From: Corynebacterium sp. HMSC036D02
GTDB taxonomy: Bacteria; Actinomycetota; Actinomycetes; Mycobacteriales; Mycobacteriaceae
Direction: 5' to 3'
Assembly: GCF_001836165.1 (NCBI RefSeq)
Contig: NZ_KV827705.1
Coordinates: 1 to 62,284, forward strand
DNA: 62,284 nt
Shown: positions 27,835-36,784 of the stretch, one piece after another
How positions within the stretch are numbered: position 1 is the first letter of the stretch
Layout: every line of letters begins with the position of its first letter
Position numbers and translations under genes: made by a program
Notes under the pieces: model-generated
What the model saw: only the letters and a program-made list of their open reading frames with translations
What the model was told of the DNA's origin: nothing
Databases searched by the model: none

Positions 27835-28274
27835 TCCTTTCCTGAGTGCTCAGCTGGTAAAGCACGCGCTAAATTCCGGTTAATTTTCCCGCTTGCCCAC
27901 CAGCATGCCCCGGCGATCAAGGTGGCCACGGCCGCAGAGGACAACGCCGGAATGATCGATAGCGTCCATTCTCGGCCTTCCACCTTGACTAGGTCCGGGT
28001 TGTTCTTGGCATAGAGCACCCACACCTGCTGGCCCTCCCCCAGCCCGGTGGGATAAAGCAGTCCGGTGGGCGGGGTGTGATAAATCCCTTTCGAATCCTG
28101 GAAATCCACGAAGGTGCGTAAGGTACCGACATCCGTCACCGTGGCCAGGGCGCGCCCGGGGTTGGCGCCGATGGTGCGGTCATTGAGGAAAGGACCGATG
28201 ACCATTCCCGCCATGCCCACTAAAGCTGCGGCATACAGCACCAGGATCAGCTGGCGTACCCGGCGCCGCGGCAT
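27831..28274 (-). CDS. DUF3592-domain membrane protein
   Basis: A 147-residue protein with membrane segments at about 10-30 and 107-127 and an extracytoplasmic domain between them. The segment DVGTLRTFVDFQDSKGIYHTPPTGLLYPTGLGEGQQVWVLY fits the DUF3592 pattern of a small beta-rich domain. The function is unknown. It starts one base after menD ends and overlaps mgtA, so all three are likely translated together. Confidence 0.75.
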   Translation of the reverse strand: MPRRRVRQLILVLYAAALVGMAGMVIGPFLNDRTIGANPGRALATVTDVGTLRTFVDFQDSKGIYHTPPTGLLYPTGLGEGQQVWVLYAKNNPDLVKVEGREWTLSIIPALSSAAVATLIAGACWWASGKINRNLARALPAEHSGKE

Positions 28275-29966
28275 TTACTGACCTACCTTGGCGTTCAGCG
28301 CTTCCTGTAGCGCACGGCGCGAAGACCGGGTGGTATGTGCCTCCACCACGGTGATGCCGGTGGAGTATTCCTTGAGTTCTGCCAAAACGTCGAGAAGCTC
28401 CTGCGCCGAGCTCACCTCGCGGTGCTCAGCGCCGCAGGCTTCCGCCAGCTTGGCAGCACCCACCCCATGCGGCGTCCCAAAGGCCCTCTCAAAGGAGGGG
28501 CGCAGGGGCTCACGGCCTTGTTCCAGCACCTCGAAAATGCCGCCGCCGTCGTCGTTTGAAACGACGACGGTGAGGTTCTCCGGACGCGGGTTGTCCTCGG
28601 GGAGAATGAGCGAGGTGGCGTCGTAGAGGAAGGTGACATCCCCCATGAGCGCCACGGTGCGTGGGGCGCGGGGTGCGTCAGCCTCGCGGGACTGGGTGGC
28701 CAGCGCGATACCGATGGCCTGCGCGATGGTGCCGTCGATGCCGGCGGCCCCGCGCGGCGAGTAGGTTTCCACGCCGTCGAAAGGCAGGCCGATGAAGGAA
28801 GCATCCCGCACCGCGTTGGAGGCGCCCAGGACAAGGGTATCGCCGACGGCCAGGGTATCCCCCACCGCGGCGGCGACGTGGAGGCCGGTAAAGCCGATCT
28901 CGGGCTTGGTGGCATCCTCACCGGTGGTCTCCGCTAGAACCTCACGAACGCCGTCGGCCGCCATCTGTGCCGCACCTTCGCAGATCTTCATCCACTCGCG
29001 CGTCGGCTCGCCGCTGGTCTTCACGGTGGTTCCCAGCTGTGCGGCTTCGCCGCGCGGGTTGGTGAAATCTTCCGTGCGGGACAGGCAGATGAGGTCGATA
29101 TCGGGATCACTCAGCAGTGCCAGGACACCACGGTGCAGGGTGGGGTGGCCTACGACGATAACCTGCTCCACCTTGGTGTTGACCACGTAGTCATTGGCGG
29201 AAACTTGGGCGCGGCGGAAGAGGTGTGCTGCGGCCGGGTGCACCGGGTGATAGGGCGCGGGTGCGGTGGGCTCGGCGATGGTCGGGACATCCTCCAGCCC
29301 CTCGACCTCCCAGGCTTCATCGCCCGCGATGACGAGCGTGTTGCGGCTGAGATCGACAGCCACTTCGCCGTGATTGGACCACCGCGGGGTGCGCGCGCGG
29401 TGCTGCGTGTAATCCGTCGGGGTACCGGGCAGCTCCTCCCCTACCAGCGGGGCATCGAGAGCCACGTTGATGTGCACCTGGCGGTCATTCAAAAAACGCT
29501 CGGCGATGAGCGGAATATCACCCGTGCTCTCCACCTGGGTGGTCTCCGCATACACACCAAAGATGCCGGGCTGCTCAATGGTCTGAGAGGCCCCCGTGCC
29601 CACCAAGCGAGCCGGGCGGTCCGCGCTGATGACGGCCAGCGGGGTATGGGAGTAATGCGCCTCCACCATCGCGGGCAGCGTATTGGCCACCGCGGTGCCG
29701 GAGGTCATGACGATGCCGACGTGCCGGCGCTGGACGCGGGCCAGACCTAAGGCGGCGAATGCGGCGGAGCGCTCATCCAGGCGGGTATGCACGCGAATAT
29801 CGCTGCGCGCGAGAAGCGCCAAAGACAGCGGTGCATTGCGCGAACCCGGGCAGATCACCACGTCAGTGAGGTGCCGCGAAAGCTGGGCCGCCAGCGCTTC
29901 GGCCAGCTGCATCGACTCCGGCTGCGCGGCGGCAGTCTTCTCGGAATGAGACTCAGTATTAGGCAT
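28275..29966 (-). CDS. menD: MenD, SEPHCHC synthase (menaquinone pathway)
   Basis: ThDP enzyme that joins isochorismate and 2-oxoglutarate in menaquinone synthesis. The N-domain holds DVVICPGSRNAPLSLAL and TSGTAVANTLPAMVEA, and the ThDP/Mg site is LMGDVTFLYDATSL followed by VVVSNDDGGGIF (about residue 460-495). The start at 29966 (MPNTESHSEK, 563 residues) overlaps the stop codon of the upstream gene by eight bases, which supports coupling; ATG 29975 is possible, and the longer frame to 30026 is not favoured. Confidence 0.95.
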   Translation of the reverse strand: MPNTESHSEKTAAAQPESMQLAEALAAQLSRHLTDVVICPGSRNAPLSLALLARSDIRVHTRLDERSAAFAALGLARVQRRHVGIVMTSGTAVANTLPAMVEAHYSHTPLAVISADRPARLVGTGASQTIEQPGIFGVYAETTQVESTGDIPLIAERFLNDRQVHINVALDAPLVGEELPGTPTDYTQHRARTPRWSNHGEVAVDLSRNTLVIAGDEAWEVEGLEDVPTIAEPTAPAPYHPVHPAAAHLFRRAQVSANDYVVNTKVEQVIVVGHPTLHRGVLALLSDPDIDLICLSRTEDFTNPRGEAAQLGTTVKTSGEPTREWMKICEGAAQMAADGVREVLAETTGEDATKPEIGFTGLHVAAAVGDTLAVGDTLVLGASNAVRDASFIGLPFDGVETYSPRGAAGIDGTIAQAIGIALATQSREADAPRAPRTVALMGDVTFLYDATSLILPEDNPRPENLTVVVSNDDGGGIFEVLEQGREPLRPSFERAFGTPHGVGAAKLAEACGAEHREVSSAQELLDVLAELKEYSTGITVVEAHTTRSSRRALQEALNAKVGQ

Positions 29967-30561
29967 TGCCTGCATCACCCGCACCGAGTTCTTCCATGCC
30001 CGAATCGAATTGCTCGAAGAGGTCATTGATCAACCCATCGATGTCGTCTCCGCCCCGTTCCACTCGGTCCCGGATGTCCGGCGGCAGCTCCGTAGGCAGC
30101 TCCGTCGGAATATCGGTGGGGAGGTTATCCCGTGGCGAGCTCTTGGTGGTGGTCACCGTGGTGGGAACCTCAGTGGTCACGGTCTCGGTGACCGGCTCCG
30201 GAGCAGGCTTATCGGCATCCGCTGCCGCACCTCGCCACAAGAAAAACAGCACGCCGGCAATAACGACGGCGAGGGCAGCGATGGCCGCGAAGACATAGGA
30301 CAGGGCTCCCCCACCCTTCTTCGGCTGCTCCACCTGGTAGCTGGACGGCACCGGGTCATACTGCGGCTGCTGATAATTCTGGTCATAGCCCTGCTGATAG
30401 GGCTGGCCGAAAGCCTGCGTGTTCTGGGAGCCGGGCTCCGGGAAGTGTTGTTGGGGGCGCTGTGGCGGCTGCTGTTGGGGCGCGCCGAACTGGCGGGTTT
30501 CATTCTCACCGGTGACGCGGCCGAACTGCCGCGTCTCGTTGTCACCGTTGTTGTGGGTCAT
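29959..30561 (-). CDS. Membrane protein with Gln/Pro-rich cytoplasmic N-terminus
   Basis: I do not recognise the family. The 200-residue protein starts MTHNNGDNETRQFG; AAGG lies eight bases upstream. Residues 1-85 are Gln/Pro/Tyr-rich and contain two NETRQFG copies and a related NTQAFGQ. One membrane helix follows (LSYVFAAIAALAVVIAGVLFFLW, about 90-112), then a Thr/Val/Pro-rich outer segment and a Leu/Asp/Glu-rich C-terminus. The Thr-bearing repeats could be Ser/Thr-kinase or FHA sites (inference only). It precedes menD with an overlap. Confidence 0.7.
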   Translation of the reverse strand: MTHNNGDNETRQFGRVTGENETRQFGAPQQQPPQRPQQHFPEPGSQNTQAFGQPYQQGYDQNYQQPQYDPVPSSYQVEQPKKGGGALSYVFAAIAALAVVIAGVLFFLWRGAAADADKPAPEPVTETVTTEVPTTVTTTKSSPRDNLPTDIPTELPTELPPDIRDRVERGGDDIDGLINDLFEQFDSGMEELGAGDAGNA

Positions 30562-30571
30562 GGGATTTACC

Positions 30572-32923
30572 TTATCGTGCACCCGCGCCGCTTAGCACCC
30601 GGCCGGTGGGCGTTTGGCCCGTGGCGACCTGACCCGGCGTGCCATCCGCCACGATCTGTCCGCCCTCCGACCCGGAGCCCGGGCCCATCTCGATGACGCG
30701 GTCCGCGCCGGTGATGAGGTGGCGGTCGTGGTCCGCCACCACCACGGTGTGGGAGGCATCCACCAGCGAATGTAGCTCCGTAATCAGGAGGTCAATATCG
30801 GCCGGGTGCAAACCAACGGTCGGCTCATCCAACAGGTAGACGGTATGGCCCCGGCGCGAGTTGCGGGAGCGCTGCAGCTCCGTGGCGAGCTTGATGCGCT
30901 GCGCCTCACCGCCGGAGAGCTCCGGCGCGCCCTGCCCTAAGCGCAGGTAGCCCAGCCCCACCGCTTCCAGTGTTTGGAGCGCGTGGAGAATCGGTGCTTC
31001 ATCCGCAAAGACTTCCAGGGCTTCTTCCACCGTGAGGTCCAAGATGTCCGCGATGGTCCTACCCTGCCAGCGGATGGACAAGGTGTCATCGTTATAGCGC
31101 TGTCCGTGGCAGTCCGGGCACTGGGTATAGGAGCCGGGCAGGAAGACCAGCTCGACTTCAATCTGACCGGCACCGCCGCAGGTATGGCACTGGCCTTGCT
31201 TGACGTTGTAGGAAAAGCGCGAGACCGTCCATTTCTTTTTCTTGGCCTCCGGGGTAGCGGCGAAGAGCTTGCGCACGTTGTCGAAGAGGTTGGTGTACGT
31301 CGCCACCGTGGAGCGCGGGGTTCGGCCGATGGGCTTTTGGGTAATGGAGACCACGCGCTTGACCTGCTCCGGGCACTCCGGGCCCGTGAGCGTGTCATTG
31401 AGTGCGGCCAGCAATGTGGATTTGCCGGAGCCCGACAGCCCAGTAATGGCCGTAAACTGGCCGAGCCCGAAGTCCACGTCAAGGCCGTCGATGGTGTGCG
31501 AGCGCACCTGGCGCAGAGCGATATCCCCGTGTGCCGAGCGCGCATCGGCCTTGGGCGTGGGGCGCGGGCGAGCCAAGGCACGCGCGGTGGGAGTGTCGGC
31601 GGAGTCCGCGGCCGCAATGTAGTCAGCAACAGGACCCGAGTACACCACCTGGCCGCCGCGCTCACCGGCGAGTGGGCCGACGTCCACGATCCAATCGGCG
31701 TGCTTGACCAGTTCCATGTCATGTTCCACCAGCAGCACCGAGTTGCCCTCCGCAATGAAGCGACGGCACATGTCCAGCACCGCGCCCCTCTCCACCGGAT
31801 GCAAGCCCGCAGAGGGCTCATCCAGGACATAGGTCACGCCATAGAGCCCGGAGCGCAGCTGCGCGGCCAGGCGCAGGCGTTGGACCTCACCGCCCGAAAG
31901 TGTCTCCGTCGGCCGGTCCAGGCTGAGGTGCCCAAGGCCGAGCTCTAAGGCCGATTCAAAAGCCGGCAGGAGGGCCTTGAGGAGCAGGTCCTCAGCGTCA
32001 TTCGGTTGCGGTTTCTGGGCTTTGAGGAGCTCGAAGGTTTCGCTGAGCGGGAGGGCATTGAAACGATCGATAGGCAGCCCGGCATAGGTCACCTTGAGCG
32101 CCTTCGCCGTCAGCCGCCGCCCATCGCAAACATCGCAGCGGCGGGTTTCCATGAAGCTCAAGACGCGGGCGCGAAGCGTGTCCGACTTCGTCTCCGCATA
32201 GGTCTTGGTCAGGTAGCTGGCCACGGAGCGCCACGTGCCCTCGTAATTGCGCTGGATCTGATCCGCCCCGCGGCGCGGCTTGACGGTTACCACCGGGCGC
32301 TCCTCGGTGAAGAGGATCCACTCGCGGTCTTTCTTCGGCAAATCCTCCCACGGTGAATCCAAGTCATAGCCCAGTTCTTGCAGAATGTCGTGGAAGTTCT
32401 TGCCCGCCCAGGCTCCGGGCCACGCAGCAATCGCGCCTTCCTCGATGCTCAGGCTGGGGTCCGGCACCATGGACGCCTCCGTGGGTTCGTGGACCACGCC
32501 GGTGCCCTGGCACTCCGGGCACATGCCTTCTGGGGTATTCGGGGAGAAGGAATCGGAGTACAGGCCCTCCGGGTTGTCACCGCAGCGCGAGTAAAGAAGG
32601 CGCACGGAGTTAGACATGGCGGAGATCGTGCCCACGGTGGAGCGCGCGCTGCTTGCCGACGCCGACTGCTGCAACGCCACCGTCGGCGGCAACCCCTCAA
32701 TGCGGCCGACCTGAGGGTCCACCGCGGAGGCGATGAGGCGTCGAGCAAAGGGCGCGACGGATTCCAGGTAGCGGCGCTGGCCTTCGCCATGAATGGTGCC
32801 GAAGGCCAGCGAGGACTTGCCGGAACCGGACACCCCCGTCACGGCCACGAGCTGGCCGCGTGGAAGGTCCACATCCACGTTGCGAAGGTTGTGCAGGTGC
32901 GCGTCTCTCACGGAAATCGTCAT
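30572..32923 (-). CDS. UvrA-like ABC ATPase (short, DrrC/UvrA2 type)
   Basis: This 783-residue protein has two ABC cassettes of UvrA type. The first Walker A is GVSGSGKSSLAFGTI (near residue 31) and the second is GLSGSGKSTLLAAL (near 500). Zinc-knuckle cysteines occur as CPECQGTGVV, CDVCDGRR and CHTCGG...CPDCHGQ. Signatures LSGGEVQRLRLA and LSGGEAQRIKLA are intact. It is about 170 residues shorter than standard UvrA, so it is probably a paralogue of the DrrC/UvrA2 kind linked to drug tolerance or damage recognition, not the repair protein. It starts at ATG 32923 with a weak ribosome-binding site. Confidence 0.88.
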   Translation of the reverse strand: MTISVRDAHLHNLRNVDVDLPRGQLVAVTGVSGSGKSSLAFGTIHGEGQRRYLESVAPFARRLIASAVDPQVGRIEGLPPTVALQQSASASSARSTVGTISAMSNSVRLLYSRCGDNPEGLYSDSFSPNTPEGMCPECQGTGVVHEPTEASMVPDPSLSIEEGAIAAWPGAWAGKNFHDILQELGYDLDSPWEDLPKKDREWILFTEERPVVTVKPRRGADQIQRNYEGTWRSVASYLTKTYAETKSDTLRARVLSFMETRRCDVCDGRRLTAKALKVTYAGLPIDRFNALPLSETFELLKAQKPQPNDAEDLLLKALLPAFESALELGLGHLSLDRPTETLSGGEVQRLRLAAQLRSGLYGVTYVLDEPSAGLHPVERGAVLDMCRRFIAEGNSVLLVEHDMELVKHADWIVDVGPLAGERGGQVVYSGPVADYIAAADSADTPTARALARPRPTPKADARSAHGDIALRQVRSHTIDGLDVDFGLGQFTAITGLSGSGKSTLLAALNDTLTGPECPEQVKRVVSITQKPIGRTPRSTVATYTNLFDNVRKLFAATPEAKKKKWTVSRFSYNVKQGQCHTCGGAGQIEVELVFLPGSYTQCPDCHGQRYNDDTLSIRWQGRTIADILDLTVEEALEVFADEAPILHALQTLEAVGLGYLRLGQGAPELSGGEAQRIKLATELQRSRNSRRGHTVYLLDEPTVGLHPADIDLLITELHSLVDASHTVVVADHDRHLITGADRVIEMGPGSGSEGGQIVADGTPGQVATGQTPTGRVLSGAGAR

Positions 32924-32971
32924 GCCCGCCAGCCTACGCTGACCTCCGGACATGGACCGTGAGCTGTGCTT

Positions 32972-33991
32972 TTAAAGGTGCGGCCAGCACTGACGCACAC
33001 GCTCGAACCACCACTCGCGGCGCTCGCCCGGCGCGGCGAGCGCGCTGAGGCGATCCGGATCGGGGGCAAGGGATTCGGCGCGCAGGTGACCGTCGACAAG
33101 CTCGCGTGGTGCTGTCACATCCTCCAGGAACAGCGACCCGGTAGCCAGGCCCGCAGCGGCCGGGGTGACGTCGATGTCTTCGTCGTCATAGATTTGCGGC
33201 AAGGCGGCCACTGCGGCAAGTCCCATGGAGATTCCCACCGAGGTATCCAGGGCAGAGGCCACCGTGATGTCCATGTGGCGCTCGCGCAGGTGGGAGGCTA
33301 CCTCGAGTACTTTGCGCACCCCGCCCAGCGGCGCGGGCTTAACCACGGCGACATCGGCCGCCTGCAATTCCGCCACCCGATAAGGGTCGCTAGCCTTGCG
33401 TATGGATTCATCAGCCGCCACACGCACGAAAATCCCGGCGCGCATGAGCTGGGTGCGCACCTCCTTGAGTTCCTCAACGGTCTTGCACGGCTGTTCCATG
33501 TAATCCAGCGGCATGAGCTCCTTGGCCGCGGTGACGGCTTCCTCAACGCTCCAGCCGCAGTTGGCGTCGACGCGCAAAACCGGCACGCGACCCTGTGCCT
33601 CGATGTAGGCGCGGACAGCGTGAACGCGCGCGATATCGTCCTCTAGGGTCTGCCCCTTCTCCGCCACCTTGATTTTGAAGGTGCGGCAGCCGGGATAGCG
33701 CTCCATGACCTCCGGCACCTGCTCGGCAGGAACCGCAGGGACGGTGCCGTTGACTTCTACCCACTCGCGCACGGGTTCCGGAAAGCCTTCGTAGGCCGCT
33801 TCCAGCCCGGCGGCGAGCCAGCGGGCGGATTCCTCCGCTCCGTACTCCAGGAAGGGGGCGAACTCACCCCAGCCCGCGGGGCCATCGATAAGCAGCGCCT
33901 CCCGGGTAGTAATGCCGCGGAATTTCACGGCGAGGGGCAGGGATACCACGTGGGCGCGATCGAGGACGTCATCAATGTGCATGAGGTTCAT
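32972..33991 (-). CDS. menC: o-Succinylbenzoate synthase
   Basis: Enolase-superfamily dehydratase that forms o-succinylbenzoate in menaquinone synthesis, 339 residues. The catalytic KIK motif lies near residue 108 (RTFKIKV). Metal ligands appear in VLRVDANCGWS, YMEQPC and AADES, and the second lysine is in VVKPAPLGGVRK. ATG 33982 (MHIDDVLDR) is an alternative start. It is divergent from the DcuC-type gene and separated from the UvrA-like gene by a short gap. Confidence 0.93.
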   Translation of the reverse strand: MNLMHIDDVLDRAHVVSLPLAVKFRGITTREALLIDGPAGWGEFAPFLEYGAEESARWLAAGLEAAYEGFPEPVREWVEVNGTVPAVPAEQVPEVMERYPGCRTFKIKVAEKGQTLEDDIARVHAVRAYIEAQGRVPVLRVDANCGWSVEEAVTAAKELMPLDYMEQPCKTVEELKEVRTQLMRAGIFVRVAADESIRKASDPYRVAELQAADVAVVKPAPLGGVRKVLEVASHLRERHMDITVASALDTSVGISMGLAAVAALPQIYDDEDIDVTPAAAGLATGSLFLEDVTAPRELVDGHLRAESLAPDPDRLSALAAPGERREWWFERVRQCWPHL

Positions 33992-34080
33992 CGTACGTGT
34001 GGGGGGTTGAGCGCGACACCTGTCATAGCCGGTGTTACCTTATAACAGTAAGTGGATATAACCAGAAGAAGGATCCTCAG

Positions 34081-35490
34081 ATGCTTTACCTTCTCATCGC
34101 ACTGCTGGCCATCGCCGCAGTTGTCTACCTCATCTATAAGAAAGTCCACGCCGCGGCCTCCATCTTCGCCGTTGGCGTAGTCCTGCTCATGCTCGCCGCC
34201 CTCACTGGGCGCGCGGATTTCCGCACCACCGAAATCGAAGCCACGGGTAATGCCTTCTACGATCAGCTGCTCGTCGTGGACGCGCTATTCAAAGCACGCT
34301 TCTCCGGCATCGGCATGGCGATTATGGTGCTCTTCGGCTTCGTGTCCTATATGCGGCACATTGGTGCTGATGCCAAGACGGTCGTGGTGCTCTCCTCACC
34401 GCTCAAGCGCTTCAAAGGTTCCTACTGGCTGGTTCCAGTGGGCTTCATCTTGGGCACGCTGCTCTCGCTGGTGATCCCCTCGGCCGCAGCGCTGTCCTTG
34501 CTTCTTGTGGCCACTCTCCTGCCAGCGCTCATCGCTGCGGGCCTGACCCCGCTGACCGTGGGCGCCATCGTGGTGACCTCCTCTACCATTGTGCCCACCC
34601 CACTTGAGGCCGGCCTCATTCAGGGCGCCGATCTCACCAACATGACGCCGACGGAATTCGTCTACGGTGCTGTCGCCTATGCCACCGTTCCCACGCTCCT
34701 CATCACGGCCTTCGTCCACATGTGGTGGCAGCGCCACTGCGATAAGGTGGATGCCCGCAAGGCTGAAAGCTCCGGTGAGGTCAGCGCCGATTCGATGCAC
34801 GATGACGCTACCGAGGAAGCTATCGCCCGCGCCGCTTCCCTGCCGGGCTACTACGCCGTGCTTCCGCTCATGCCGCTGCTACTCATCATCGTCTCCGCCA
34901 TCCTCAACCGCATGGGCGTTATCCCCTTTGAGGGCGGCATCCTCCCAGTGACTGTGGTCTCCCTGTTCATCGCGATGATCATCGAGTCCATCCGCAAGCG
35001 CACCGTCACGGGTGCCGTGGATTCCATCTCCAGCTTCTTCAAGGGCATGGGCGAAGGTGCTGCGGGCGTCGTGGCCCTGCTGGTTGCCGCCGCCGTCCTG
35101 GTCGAAGGTATTACGCAGATGGGCGTCATTGACATGCTCATCGACGCCGCCGAAGGCTCCTCCGGCGCCGCCGTCATCATCGTTCTCATCTTCGTCGCCG
35201 CGACCGCCGCGATGGCCGCACTCACCGGTTCCGGCACCGCGCCTTACTTCGCCTTCTCTGAGGTAGTGCCCAACCTGGCCTCGCAGACCTCCATCCACGC
35301 CCCGCAGATGCTCACCGCCATTTGGGGTACGTCCAACCTGATGCGCCAGGTCTCCCCGGTCAACGCCGCGGTACTCATTGTTGCCGGCGCCATCAAGGTC
35401 AATCCCATCCAATTGGTCAAGCGCACCTCCGTGCCCATGATTGTGGCGACGGTGCTCAACACGCTGTTTGCGTTCATGTTTATTGGGTAG
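34081..35490 (+). CDS. DcuC-family C4-dicarboxylate transporter
   Basis: A 469-residue protein with about twelve hydrophobic segments. The segment GNAFYDQLLVVDALFKARFSGIGMAIMVLFGFVSYMRHIGAD followed by SLVIPSAAALSLLLVATLLPALIAAGLTPLTVGAIVVTSS is the DcuC/ion-transporter-superfamily pattern. DcuC exports or exchanges C4-dicarboxylates such as succinate in other bacteria; the substrate here is inferred from family only. The start at 34081 has AAGGA ten bases upstream; longer frames to 33997 are not supported. It appears monocistronic. Confidence 0.75.
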   Translation: MLYLLIALLAIAAVVYLIYKKVHAAASIFAVGVVLLMLAALTGRADFRTTEIEATGNAFYDQLLVVDALFKARFSGIGMAIMVLFGFVSYMRHIGADAKTVVVLSSPLKRFKGSYWLVPVGFILGTLLSLVIPSAAALSLLLVATLLPALIAAGLTPLTVGAIVVTSSTIVPTPLEAGLIQGADLTNMTPTEFVYGAVAYATVPTLLITAFVHMWWQRHCDKVDARKAESSGEVSADSMHDDATEEAIARAASLPGYYAVLPLMPLLLIIVSAILNRMGVIPFEGGILPVTVVSLFIAMIIESIRKRTVTGAVDSISSFFKGMGEGAAGVVALLVAAAVLVEGITQMGVIDMLIDAAEGSSGAAVIIVLIFVAATAAMAALTGSGTAPYFAFSEVVPNLASQTSIHAPQMLTAIWGTSNLMRQVSPVNAAVLIVAGAIKVNPIQLVKRTSVPMIVATVLNTLFAFMFIG

Positions 35491-35553
35491 CACTCCCCGG
35501 CTATGGCCTCAGCGCCCCCTTAGACCACCATGCGGGGCGCTAGGCTACAACTC

Positions 35554-36156
35554 ATGCGAAAACTCTCTACTCTCTCTTTTCTCGTCGCCGCCGGAATTGC
35601 ATTGAGCGCCTGCGGCGATAATCCTGATGCCTCCGCACCTGCTAGTGAGGCTTCTGTCGACAGCCAATTAACCTCCGTTGCGGCCTCAGTGACTGTCTCC
35701 ACTTCCGAGGCCGCCGAGGACAGCGGCCCCGCGCCGACTCTTAACGATGCCCCGAGCGACACCCCCGCCACGGACGACAACGCCAACCCCAACCCGGGCG
35801 GCCACAACATCAATGTCGGGCAAGTCGGCGGCGAATGCGGCTATACCAATAAAGGCGACAAGATCCACGCAGGAGAAAACACCTCCTGTGAGTTCGCCGC
35901 CGCTATGTTTGATGAGGCCATCAAGCACACTTTTACCTGGTCACAGCGTAACCCCACCGTGAATGGCTCCTACAACACCCACATTTCTGCAGCGAGCCCG
36001 GCGACCAAACAAACCTACGACCTGTATTGCGCCATGGGCTCTGACACTCGAACTTTCTACTGCGGCATCGACGGCGACAACTCTGTCTACGCCAGCTTTG
36101 AAGAGGCCAATAGCCAGACGTGGACCAACCGGCTTTCTACCGAAGGCCAGCCTTAG
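35554..36156 (+). CDS. Secreted lipoprotein of unknown function
   Basis: This 200-residue protein has a short basic start (MRKLS), a hydrophobic core and lipobox LSAC at about residue 19. A Ser/Ala/Pro/Asn-rich linker (to about residue 88) leads into a small Cys-containing domain (GGECGYTN, NTSCEFA, DLYCAMG, FYCGIDG) that could hold two disulfides. I do not recognise the fold. It is followed after about 25 bases by a palindromic repeat and then the DIP1984-family gene. Confidence 0.75.
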   Translation: MRKLSTLSFLVAAGIALSACGDNPDASAPASEASVDSQLTSVAASVTVSTSEAAEDSGPAPTLNDAPSDTPATDDNANPNPGGHNINVGQVGGECGYTNKGDKIHAGENTSCEFAAAMFDEAIKHTFTWSQRNPTVNGSYNTHISAASPATKQTYDLYCAMGSDTRTFYCGIDGDNSVYASFEEANSQTWTNRLSTEGQP

Positions 36157-36180
36157 CGAGAAACCGAACATGACGTACAT

Positions 36181-36240
36181 ATCGATCAAATAAGGCCCCA
36201 GATCATCGAAGTTTTGGGGCACTATTTGTTAGAAGTGTCA
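36181..36240. repeat. Palindromic intergenic repeat, degenerate copy (CGATCAAATA family)
   Basis: The left half CGATCAAATAAGGCCCC and the right half GGGGCACTATTTG form an interrupted palindrome. The sequence is clearly related to the element at 52322-52383, sharing CGATCAAATA and ACTATTTG. The inner stem is GCCCCA / TGGGGC. It could end the transcript of the lipoprotein gene. Confidence 0.7.
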
Positions 36241-36270
36241 CGACCGCACGGCGAAGCCTCTTGCCTGCCG

Positions 36271-36276
36271 TACAAT
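36271..36276 (+). promoter_or_regulatory. Candidate -10 element of the DIP1984-family gene
   Basis: TACAAT lies 42 bases before the start codon, and AAAGGAGG precedes the gene. No clear -35 is visible, which is common in corynebacteria. Confidence 0.35.
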
Positions 36277-36317
36277 TGCACAGACAATCAATCCCATTAA
36301 GGGTTAAAGGAGGAACC

Positions 36318-36779
36318 ATGCTACTTGCTGAAGCCTTGGCCGAGCGCGCCCAGGCGCAGGAGCGCCTCAACTCGCTGAGTGACCGACTCGCGGCAACCGT
36401 CCGCATCCAGGAAGGCGATGAACCGGATGAGAACCCGACGGATCTCCTCCGTGAGCTGGAGGGCGTAACCAAGCGCATCGATGAGCTCGTCATCGCGATC
36501 AACGCCACGAACACGGCTACCGCGTTCGACGATGAGATCACGCTGATGGAGGCACTCGCACTTCGTGATGGACTGCTGCGCAAGCGCCGCATTTACCAGG
36601 GATTGGCCGAGCGCGCGGGTGCGCGCCACGACCGCTACTCCCGCTCAGAGATCAAGTTCGTGGCCACGGTGCCCGTGCCGAAGTTGCGCGAGCGCGCCGA
36701 TGATCTGGCCCGCCAGTACCGCGAACTGGATACCCGCATCCAGCAGCTGAACTGGAATACGGAACTGATAACTAAATAG
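36318..36779 (+). CDS. DIP1984-family protein
   Basis: This 153-residue, highly charged, all-helical protein has no signal peptide. It begins MLLAEALAERAQAQERLNSL and ends ELDTRIQQLNWNTELITK; heptad-like Leu/Ile spacing suggests coiled coils. It matches the family named after C. diphtheriae DIP1984, sometimes called septicolysin-like, whose function is not established. The start at 36318 has a strong AAAGGAGG; an upstream in-frame start at 36261 is not needed. It is directly followed by a long structured intergenic region, which suggests that protein and RNA may be linked. Confidence 0.8.
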   Translation: MLLAEALAERAQAQERLNSLSDRLAATVRIQEGDEPDENPTDLLRELEGVTKRIDELVIAINATNTATAFDDEITLMEALALRDGLLRKRRIYQGLAERAGARHDRYSRSEIKFVATVPVPKLRERADDLARQYRELDTRIQQLNWNTELITK

Positions 36780-36784
36780 CGACT

